Assembly (NCBI GenBank): GCA_019237355.1
Contig: JAFAHH010000943.1
Coordinates: forward strand, 1-5,154
Reading direction: 5' to 3'
Length of the DNA stretch: 5,154 nt
Source of the DNA: Acetobacteraceae bacterium
GTDB lineage: Bacteria > Pseudomonadota > Alphaproteobacteria > Acetobacterales > Acetobacteraceae
The translations under genes were made by a program, and so were the position numbers. The notes under the pieces were generated by a model that saw nothing but the letters and a program-made list of their open reading frames with translations, was not told the origin of the DNA and made no database searches. Of the stretch, positions 1 to 4,742 are shown one piece after another (within the stretch, counting starts at the first letter, position 1; each line of letters starts with the position of its first letter).

Positions 1-1
1 T

Positions 2-76
2 TGCTGCGATTTCGAGTCGGCGGCCCAGAAATATAAGATCTGGTTCAGGCGCACTTTGACGTTAAGGGGACGATGA
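2..76 (+). CDS. possible 3' end of an upstream gene (fragment)
   Basis: A frame is open from the window edge to a TGA at 74-76. It reads about 24 codons and ends in WFRRTLTLRGR. The stop overlaps the start of the next gene (ATGA at 73-76, or TGATG at 74-78), a typical arrangement for translationally coupled genes. The fragment is too short to identify and shows no motif. It could equally be a chance open frame in the leader of the stress operon. Confidence 0.2.
   Translation, partial: CCDFESAAQKYKIWFRRTLTLRGR
64..70 (+). promoter_or_regulatory. ribosome binding site of first DUF2382 gene
   Basis: AAGGGGA is a strong Shine-Dalgarno match. It lies only 2 nt before the ATG at 73, while its AGGGG core is 6 nt before the second ATG at 76. 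The spacing favours 76 as the true start, which would give 142 residues. Confidence 0.55.
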
Positions 77-504
77 TGGCCGAGAGCAACCGAGCGGCGC
101 ACGTTGTTGAGGAAAAGACCGTTCCGGCCGTTGCGGAGACAGCTGTCGTCGGCAAAGAGCCGGAGGCTACCGAGGCCGTGCGCCTGAACAAGCGGGTGCA
201 TGAAGATGAAGAACTCCTCGACATACCGATCCAGGTCGAAACCGTCGAGGTGGAGCGCATACCCGTGGACCATTGGGTCGATGGGCCAGTGGGCGTGCGC
301 CAGGAGGGTGATACAACGATCTACCCGGTGCTGCGTGAGGTCCCCATAGTCGAGAAGCGGCTGAAGCTTATCGAGGAGGTCCGCGTCACGCGCAAGCAGA
401 CCAGCAAACACGTCCAGGAACGAGTCAGATTGCGTCGCGAGGAGATCACGGTGGAGCGCGACGGAGATCCGCAAGGTCCGGAACCGATCCGGGCGCCTGA
501 TTAG
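73..504 (+). CDS. DUF2382 domain stress protein (YsnF/AvaK-type), single domain
   Basis: This 143-residue protein is very rich in Glu, Arg, Lys and Val. Roughly residues 37-129 form a DUF2382 domain. Visible hallmarks are VRLNKRVHEDEELLDIPI, VETVEVERIPVD followed by a VDG turn, a central segment TTIYPVLREVPIVEKRL, and EEVRVTRKQ leading to RREEITVERDG. This is the alternating charged/hydrophobic beta pattern of the family. There is no signal peptide or membrane segment, so it is probably cytoplasmic. Family knowledge: DUF2382 proteins are linked to general or envelope stress, and their biochemical role is not settled. The gene sits directly upstream of a second DUF2382 gene, so the two are probably one operon. 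The first 30 residues are low-complexity and resemble a linker. The start may be Met2 at 76, judged by ribosome-binding-site spacing. Confidence 0.88.
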   Translation: MMAESNRAAHVVEEKTVPAVAETAVVGKEPEATEAVRLNKRVHEDEELLDIPIQVETVEVERIPVDHWVDGPVGVRQEGDTTIYPVLREVPIVEKRLKLIEEVRVTRKQTSKHVQERVRLRREEITVERDGDPQGPEPIRAPD

Positions 505-551
505 GTTGGCCGCTGTAAGCGGATCAGCGGCTTCAAGCAACGGCAACATGA

Positions 552-571
552 GAGAGGGAAAATCCCTTATG
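552..571 (+). promoter_or_regulatory. RBS and start-proximal hairpin of second DUF2382 gene
   Basis: GAGAGGG at 552-558 is the only convincing Shine-Dalgarno near the start of the second stress gene, and it selects the ATG at 569. The AGGGA at 555-559 can pair perfectly with TCCCT at 563-567 across an AAA loop, so the ribosome site would be partly hidden in a 5-bp hairpin ending one base before the start codon. The pairing is seen in the sequence; a regulatory effect is inference. Confidence 0.45.
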
Positions 572-1237
572 ACGGAGTCTGTCATTGGATTGGTCGGAGA
601 CCGCAAAACGGCGCAACAGGTTCGCGGCGAGCTGGCCAAACTCGGCTGTGCTGATCGCACGATCGCTATTTTCGGCGAGGAAGACGCCGATAACGTTGTG
701 CAGGAACTCACGGAGCGCGGCCATAAGGAAGACGTCGCGCGCCGGTATAGTGAAGCCGTCCGCCACGGCGGAATTGTCGTTACAGCCGAGGCCAAGGACG
801 TTGATCGAGCCCTGGAAGTATTGAATCGTTTCCATAAGAGCCCGGAAGAGCTGATCGAGGGCCATCAGCAGGAAACAGCTCGTGGGCAATCAGTCGAAGA
901 AGAGCTGCGCGTTGGAAAGAAGCAGAGCGCGACTGGCAAGCGCCTAGTGACGGAGGTCAGCGAGCAGGAGGTCGAGAAGCCGGTCAGGCTACGCGAAGAG
1001 GAGGTTGAGGTTGAGCGAAATCAAGCAGAACGCCGCCTGAGCCCTGAGGAAGCGGACCGGGCTTTCCAGGAAGGCACTGTCGAAGTGACCGCAGTTAGGG
1101 AACGGCCTGTCGTCTCAAAGGAGGCCCGCGTCACCGAAGAGGTTACCCTCCGCAAGCAGGCCAATGAGCGGCAGGAAACGGTTCGCGACACCGTCCGGCA
1201 TAGCGAAGCCAAAGTCGAAGATACCAAAAAGAAGTAG
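569..1237 (+). CDS. YsnF-like stress protein: YflT/GSP17M-like domain plus DUF2382
   Basis: The protein has 222 residues from the ATG at 569. Residues 1-92 form a compact alpha/beta domain: it opens with VIGLVGDRKTAQQVRGEL, continues with RTIAIFGEEDADNVV, and ends in GGIVVTAEAKDVDRALEVL. This matches the general-stress-protein 17M (YflT) fold often fused to DUF2382. After a charged linker, residues 109-198 are a DUF2382 domain with VEEELRVGKKQ, the strand-rich VRLREEEVEVERNQAERRL, then a Phe-Gln-Glu-Gly turn (FQEGTVEV) and EEVTLRKQ. The tail to DTKKK is disordered and strongly charged. No export signal is visible. Earlier in-frame starts (TTG at 506, ATG at 548) lack a ribosome site, so 569 is preferred. 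It lies 64 bases after the other DUF2382 gene and is probably co-transcribed with it; the role would be general stress adaptation. The domain calls come from pattern recognition and are strong for DUF2382, moderate for the N-terminal domain. Confidence 0.88.
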   Translation: MTESVIGLVGDRKTAQQVRGELAKLGCADRTIAIFGEEDADNVVQELTERGHKEDVARRYSEAVRHGGIVVTAEAKDVDRALEVLNRFHKSPEELIEGHQQETARGQSVEEELRVGKKQSATGKRLVTEVSEQEVEKPVRLREEEVEVERNQAERRLSPEEADRAFQEGTVEVTAVRERPVVSKEARVTEEVTLRKQANERQETVRDTVRHSEAKVEDTKKK

Positions 1238-1251
1238 TCGAATTACCGCAT

Positions 1252-1280
1252 GTATCGGGAAGTTCCAATCTTCCCGATAC
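1252..1280 (+). terminator. perfect 11-bp hairpin after the DUF2382 operon
   Basis: GTATCGGGAAG (1252-1262) and CTTCCCGATAC (1270-1280) are exact inverted repeats around a 7-base loop, beginning 14 bases after the TAG stop. The placement fits a transcription terminator or a 3'-end-stabilising hairpin. No run of T follows, so it is not a classic intrinsic terminator. Confidence 0.55.
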
Positions 1281-1637
1281 CCCGCCAAGCTACACCGGTG
1301 TCGCGGGGGTTATGACGCTTATGACCGCCCATAGGACCACAACGCAGAGGAAGCCAACTCGACTCCGGCGCAAGCCGGCGCTTGGCGATCAACGTCAGCG
1401 GCACCGCAGAGAAGAAATGCGACATGAAGCCGCCAATTGATTACGTTCGGGTCAAGGTAGTTAAGATGATTGGAGGAAACGGTCGCGATCGCGACACGCA
1501 TCACGATCCAGATCATCACGGCGATGACGGGCGTTATCCTACACTCAGTCCCAAGCGGTCGCGGCGATGCCACCCGCGGCCTCGCTGGAGAAATGCGGAT
1601 TCCGGCCGGCTGCCACACAAGTTGCTATAAAATACGC
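1281..1637. other. intergenic region, no supported gene
   Basis: With the hairpin before it, about 400 bases separate the stress operon from the methyltransferase. Seen here: a 10-bp palindrome ACACCGGTGT (1292-1301) flanked by CCCCGC (1280-1285) and GCGGGG (1303-1308); two TTATGAC copies 9 bases apart (1310-1316, 1319-1325); and a 14-bp palindrome GTCGCGATCGCGAC (1482-1495). Open frames at 1382-1630 (+) and 1319-1618 (-) have no ribosome site or recognisable protein pattern and overlap each other, so neither is called. The promoter of the methyltransferase should lie here, but no convincing -35/-10 pair was found. Confidence 0.5.
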
Positions 1638-2441
1638 ATGTCAGAGCACGTCATACCCTTCCAGCCAAACCGCTTCGAGGGTGCAGCGCCGCATTACCTC
1701 CAGGGTCGGCCCCCCTACGCCCCGTTATTGTTCCGCCGCGTCGCTGAGCTGATCGGTTTGGGAAGCCGGCATCGGGTTCTAGACCTCGGCTGCGGTCCCG
1801 GGCAACTTGCCAGCGGCTTCGCCTATTTCGCCGGGTCCGTCCTGGCCATGGACCCGGAACCGGAGATGTTGGCCATCGGCGCCGCCCGGGTCGAGGGCGT
1901 CCTAACCAACGTTACGTTCTTGCAGGGCAGCTCCTATGATCTGGGCCCGGAGATCGGAGAGCAGTTTGGGCCATTTCATCTGGCTGCTATCGGCCGGGCG
2001 TTCCATTGGATGGATCGCGCAGACACGCTATTTCGGCTCAATACCCTCATCGCGCCAGACGGAGCGGTGGCACTCTTTACGGACGTGCATCCAGACGTGC
2101 CGGACAATGCTTGGATGAAGGAGTTCCGCGCCATCCGCCGCCGATGCACCGATGAGAACCGGGCCGACCGCCAACCTGACTGGCCGACGCACGAGACGAT
2201 CTTGCTTGCTAGTCCATTCTGCCAGCTAGAGCGGGTCGGCGTGGTCGAGCGCCGGCGTATCCCGAAGGCGCAGATCGTCGACCGGGCTCTCTCTATGTCA
2301 TCGTGCTCGCGCAGCCGTCTTGGTGCTCGGGTGGAGCAACTCACTGCGGAGATCGCCGCACTTGCTGAAAGCGCGGCTAAGGAGGGATGGATAGACGAAG
2401 TCGTGGAGTCGGTGGCGCTCGTCGCCGTTCGGCAGCACTGA
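1638..2441 (+). CDS. class I SAM-dependent methyltransferase
   Basis: The protein has 267 residues from the ATG at 1638. The amino end RFEGAAPHYLQGRPPYAPLLF is typical of one methyltransferase family, usually RFDGAAPYYxxxRPPYP. Motif I, the glycine-rich S-adenosylmethionine loop, is VLDLGCGPGQL at residues 47-57. The acidic ribose-binding residue is Asp72 in MDPEPEML, and the post-II/IV region is HLAAIGRAFHWMDR at 114-127. The carboxyl part, with ALSMSSCSRSRLGARVEQL and a final VVESVALVAVR strand, is also family-like, so the gene appears complete. It should transfer a methyl group from S-adenosylmethionine; the substrate cannot be told. It is cytoplasmic. The frame stays open upstream to about 1470, but those residues do not fit the family, and the upstream starts (TTG at 1470, ATG at 1593) are poorly placed. 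The chosen start also lacks a clear Shine-Dalgarno. It stands alone, convergent with the next gene. Confidence 0.9.
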   Translation: MSEHVIPFQPNRFEGAAPHYLQGRPPYAPLLFRRVAELIGLGSRHRVLDLGCGPGQLASGFAYFAGSVLAMDPEPEMLAIGAARVEGVLTNVTFLQGSSYDLGPEIGEQFGPFHLAAIGRAFHWMDRADTLFRLNTLIAPDGAVALFTDVHPDVPDNAWMKEFRAIRRRCTDENRADRQPDWPTHETILLASPFCQLERVGVVERRRIPKAQIVDRALSMSSCSRSRLGARVEQLTAEIAALAESAAKEGWIDEVVESVALVAVRQH

Positions 2442-2446
2442 GAGCA

Positions 2447-2473
2447 CCGGGTCCCGCAAAACGGGGGCCCCGG
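2447..2473 (+). terminator. GC-rich hairpin after the methyltransferase
   Basis: CCGGGTCCCG (2447-2456) pairs imperfectly with CGGGGGCCCCGG (2462-2473) around a CAAAA loop, starting 5 bases after the stop codon. The outer 5 pairs and inner 3 pairs are intact, with one mismatch between them. Only a short GATTGGGGTTT follows, so termination strength is uncertain. Confidence 0.45.
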
Positions 2474-2559
2474 GATTGGGGTTTCGATCGTCGGAGAGCA
2501 TGAATCGCGCTCTGAAAACCAAGGACCTAGAGCAGCGCTAGCGAATAATATTATATTAG

Positions 2560-2616
2560 ACCTGTTTCGGGTTGCACAGTCAGCCTGAAACTGGTCGAAT
2601 TCTAGAGTTTTTGTTT
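2560..2616. repeat. probable relic of a Rhizobiales intergenic palindromic repeat
   Basis: The arms ACCTGTTTCGGG and CCTGAAACTGGT match at 10 of 12 positions as inverted repeats around a 12-base loop. They are followed by GAATTCTAGAGTTTTTGTTT (2597-2616). That last string resembles the conserved part of short repeats I remember between genes of Bradyrhizobium-type genomes, where it normally continues into a GACGCG-containing palindrome. Here the continuation is absent, so it looks like a decayed copy. The family assignment rests on memory only. Confidence 0.35.
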
Positions 2617-2655
2617 AGAGGGCGCGACTCAGGGTGCGACGATTCTGCCTCAAAG

Positions 2656-2678
2656 CCATCCCGCTGGGGTGGTCTGTT
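2656..2678 (+). terminator. possible terminator in the convergent gap
   Basis: CCATCCC (2656-2662) pairs with GGGGTGG (2666-2672) around a GCT loop, with one T-G wobble, and is followed by the T-rich TCTGTTCT. It could stop read-through from the + strand ahead of the opposing gene. On the - strand the stem has a mismatch and is followed by CTTTG, so it would be weaker. Confidence 0.35.
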
Positions 2679-3584
2679 CTATGATGGCGAGGCCGGGCGC
2701 CGCTCGGTACCGAACATGGTATCTGCCGCTGCCATCACCCGGTCTAGCATTCTGTTCACGAGACCAGCCGCATAACCTCCGAATAGCGCCAGCGCCGGTT
2801 GGCCGAGATTCGCCATGAGATTCCCGGACGCCGGCCCGGAGCCGACACCAGCAAGCTTGTCGGCAAGCCAATCGAAAAGGAGCTGTGACAATATATAACC
2901 AGAGATGATACCCATTACCCAACGGGACCAATAGCTACTCTGATATTTGGGATCGTAAGTCAGAGTTGAAGTGTAATTGGTCAGCCTCTGCAGGTTGGCA
3001 AAGCAGCTACCAAGAGAGGCGGCGGACACCAGGAATAGTTCAACGATTAATTGCGGCCAGCCGGAGAGCTCCATACCGGTTTTCCGCATATTTTCGGAAT
3101 TGATCTCCGGCAACAGGTCCATGCCAAGCATGATAAGAAGAGAAACGCCCGCGATAAGCAGGAAATGGCGAACAAGCGGGACGGGGCCAAGCGAGCTGAG
3201 GAATGGACGTCGCCGCCGCTCTCGGGCGAACAACAAGATTGCGCCCGGTGTCGCCGGTGCGACCAAATTCTTCAGCGATTGATAAACAGCGACCGCCTCT
3301 GACAGAGGTGAGACCGGAACACGTGCATCCCCTGTGTCCGCCCCGACCGGCTGAATGCTACGCAGTGCAGGCGGCGCGGCTACCGATAGACATGCATCAA
3401 GGCGCGCGAGTAACTCCGGCGACAACTCGCAGCCATTGGCTATTGCATGCTCGGCCATTGCCTCGCACATCTCGAGAAGCTCAGTTCGTAGACGGCTACG
3501 AGAACAGATGGCAGTCGGCTCGACCGCCGCGGCAATACCCGCGTCTTGCGTGGGTCGCGCGCTTGTCAGTATCTGCAGACGCAT
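2679..3584 (-). CDS. hypothetical protein with four predicted membrane segments
   Basis: This 301-residue protein is not recognised as a named gene. Residues 1-130 are soluble, with a helical stretch RTELLEMCEAMAEHAIANG and LSPELLARLDACL, ending in a basic RERRRRPFL. Hydrophobic segments follow at about 139-158, 178-198, 222-241 and 256-277. Between the second and third lies LTYDPKYQSSYWSRWVMG, and the last segment is PALALFGGYAAGLVNRMLDR. A Y/FDPKY...YW.R.V.G loop followed by a C-terminal LLALxGG(Y/F)xA segment recurs in uncharacterised bacterial membrane proteins, so this is probably a conserved family of unknown function; that link is from memory. The basic stretch before segment 1 suggests the amino-terminal domain is cytoplasmic. 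The start is supported by AGGGG at 3591-3595, 6 bases upstream. It lies 147 bases downstream of the depolymerase on the same strand, so co-transcription is possible. Confidence 0.75.
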   Translation of the reverse strand: MRLQILTSARPTQDAGIAAAVEPTAICSRSRLRTELLEMCEAMAEHAIANGCELSPELLARLDACLSVAAPPALRSIQPVGADTGDARVPVSPLSEAVAVYQSLKNLVAPATPGAILLFARERRRRPFLSSLGPVPLVRHFLLIAGVSLLIMLGMDLLPEINSENMRKTGMELSGWPQLIVELFLVSAASLGSCFANLQRLTNYTSTLTYDPKYQSSYWSRWVMGIISGYILSQLLFDWLADKLAGVGSGPASGNLMANLGQPALALFGGYAAGLVNRMLDRVMAAADTMFGTERRPASPS

Positions 3585-3731
3585 CGGCGGCCCCTACTCT
3601 GAGGCAGTTTTGGAAACGGACGGGGTAAGCAGCAGCACGGTCATTCCGTTGGTAAGGGCTTCCGGTTCAGGGCTTCGGCGTCGATCTTGCAATCACCGCC
3701 GGGCAGAATTCCTTTTACGTGAGTTGCCCGA
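3585..3731 (-). other. spacer with a possibly frameshifted small reading frame
   Basis: Read on the - strand, a frame from 3739 to a stop at 3643-3641 contains ILPGGDCKIDAEAL. A second frame, open from 3692 to a TAG at 3596-3594, ends in TNGMTVLLLTPSVSKTASE. Stop and internal ATG overlap as ATGA (3644-3641). An 8-bp repeat, AGGGCTTC on the + strand at 3655-3662 and 3669-3676, lies at the switch; removing one 14-bp unit would join the two frames. No good initiation codon precedes the first frame. The TAG is in frame with the next gene's ATG. CGGGCA (3700-3705) and TGCCCG (3725-3730) could pair after the depolymerase stop, but the 19-base loop makes it a weak terminator. Confidence 0.3.
3591..3595 (-). 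promoter_or_regulatory. ribosome binding site of the membrane-protein gene
   Basis: On the - strand AGGGG is followed by 6 bases (CCGCCG) and then the ATG at 3584, which is good Shine-Dalgarno spacing and supports that start. It overlaps the TAG stop of the small upstream frame. Confidence 0.5.
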
Positions 3732-4727
3732 TCAACCGTTTACGAGATGGTCGATCATGTTTTTAACCGCGCTCATTTGCGGAGCGGCCTTCACATTGAA
3801 CTGGAAGCCGGTGTAGCCCCACCAATCCCAGCAATGCTCCGGATTGACTGCAAGATCCGCCGCTGCCTGCGGGTAGAGGAGCAGGATGTGGTTGGTGTCG
3901 GCCCAGCGGTTGTAGCCCGTATCAGTATAATACTGGTCGCCGATATCCTGAGCCGTCTGCTTGCAGCCATGGAACACGACGTGGATCCGGCAGGTGTCTC
4001 CCTGATCGCAGGATGGCGGGACGTATAGGAAACCCTTCTCCCCCATGCCAAAATCGCCGAATGGTTTCTGGTCGAAGGTGACGAGGCGGCCGGCGGGCGC
4101 GCTCGCGGGTGCGTTCAACGAGCCATAGAGCTGATTCAGGATGGCGCCGGCCTGGTCATAAGGTGTACCCTCGACGGTGCAGTGATTGATATACGGACTG
4201 GCGTTCTCGGCGCAGTCGCTGCCCCATGACTGCGTGATGAAGGCGTGGCCGGCCGGCACGCCGTTGACATACTGGATGTTGCTCTTCGGAACGCCAATCG
4301 TTTGATAGTAGCTGTAAGTGGCGTCGACCACGGGCTGCGCCACCACGCTGTCGTTGGTTCCGCTGAAAATGTACACGCGGCTACGATGCAAGTTGTCCGT
4401 ACCATCGATCTGGCCCGTCGCGGCGAACCACTGCGCTGCCGCTGCGGAGGCGCTGCCGAGCGGCACGCCCTTCATGCAGGTCTGAATGCCGCCCCAGTTG
4501 ACATACGCGCAATTATATGGGCCACCTGCGACGATACCGGCCCCCATGATATCGGCCGAGTAGGCGGTATGAAACTGCACCGCCATGAACGCACCCGAAG
4601 ACAGGCCGGAAACCGAGGTCTGGGCCCGATCCACCTTGAACGAAGGCAGCGGCTGAGCAGCCAAGGACCCAGCGGATAAAACTGCGGCAAATGGGGCGGC
4701 AAGACTCAAGTGGCGAAATCGGAGCAT
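3732..4727 (-). CDS. exported poly(3-hydroxybutyrate) depolymerase, circularly permuted alpha/beta hydrolase
   Basis: The 331-residue protein begins with a signal peptide (basic MLRFRH, hydrophobic core, cleavage near residues 23-24 after SLA/LAA), so it acts in the periplasm or outside the cell. The nucleophile lies early, in the lipase box GLSSG (Ser43); the probable acid is Asp126 in SGTNDSVV and the histidine is His161 in PAGHAF. The oxyanion-hole motif VVFHGCKQ is near residues 250-257, and CWDWWGYTG near 299-307. An oxyanion motif after the nucleophile instead of before it is the hallmark of the permuted fold known from the Penicillium funiculosum PHB depolymerase, whose triad, as I recall, is Ser39, Asp121, His155; the spacing here is nearly the same. 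The enzyme would cleave PHB or hydroxybutyrate oligomers to soluble products. No separate substrate-binding or linker domain follows, and the length is close to the catalytic domain alone. The start at 4727 is favoured by AAAGG 6 bases upstream; the ATG at 4742 is an alternative. Confidence 0.9.
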   Translation of the reverse strand: MLRFRHLSLAAPFAAVLSAGSLAAQPLPSFKVDRAQTSVSGLSSGAFMAVQFHTAYSADIMGAGIVAGGPYNCAYVNWGGIQTCMKGVPLGSASAAAAQWFAATGQIDGTDNLHRSRVYIFSGTNDSVVAQPVVDATYSYYQTIGVPKSNIQYVNGVPAGHAFITQSWGSDCAENASPYINHCTVEGTPYDQAGAILNQLYGSLNAPASAPAGRLVTFDQKPFGDFGMGEKGFLYVPPSCDQGDTCRIHVVFHGCKQTAQDIGDQYYTDTGYNRWADTNHILLLYPQAAADLAVNPEHCWDWWGYTGFQFNVKAAPQMSAVKNMIDHLVNG

Positions 4728-4733
4728 TATGCA

Positions 4734-4738
4734 CCTTT
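4734..4738 (-). promoter_or_regulatory. ribosome binding site of the depolymerase gene
   Basis: AAAGG on the - strand lies 6 bases before the ATG at 4727 and inside the codons that would follow the alternative ATG at 4742. This favours the downstream start, which also puts the signal peptide at the very amino end (MLRFRH). Confidence 0.5.
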
Positions 4739-4742
4739 CCAT

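Larger units (their letters stand above)
2474..2678. other. intergenic spacer between convergent genes
   Basis: No gene is supported. The spacer holds an 8-bp palindrome CGCTAGCG (2536-2543), an AT-rich patch with the palindrome ATAATATTAT (2545-2554), an imperfect inverted repeat (2560-2571 with 2584-2595), a CTAGAG motif repeated at 2527 and 2602, and a T-rich stretch at 2608-2616. The open frame at 2572-2775 (+) mostly overlaps the end of the membrane-protein gene and is not credible. Confidence 0.5.

Noticed and set aside
1310..1325. Two TTATGAC copies 9 bases apart as a possible regulator site
   Set aside because: Only two short copies; easily chance, and no promoter is visible beside them.
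1319..1618. 99-residue - strand open frame with a short hydrophobic run (ITPVIAVMIWIVMRVAIATV)
   Set aside because: The hydrophobic run is the reverse reading of the same GATC/ATCA-rich bases. No ribosome site or domain supports it.
1382..1630. 82-residue + strand open frame with a His/Asp-rich stretch (HHDPDHHGDDG)
   Set aside because: No ribosome site at its ATG, no known pattern, and it overlaps other open frames. The His/Asp run comes from repeated CGATC/CATCA bases.
1470..1637. Amino-terminal extension of the methyltransferase
   Set aside because: Starts at TTG and lacks family-like sequence. Homologous proteins begin close to the RFEGAAPHY segment.
3203..3816. + strand open frames of 141 and 153 residues opposite the membrane-protein gene
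   Set aside because: They are antisense shadows with Arg/Ala/Pro-rich composition and no recognisable domain.
4245..4679. 144-residue + strand open frame inside the depolymerase gene
   Set aside because: It is an antisense shadow of a well-supported coding sequence in GC-rich DNA.
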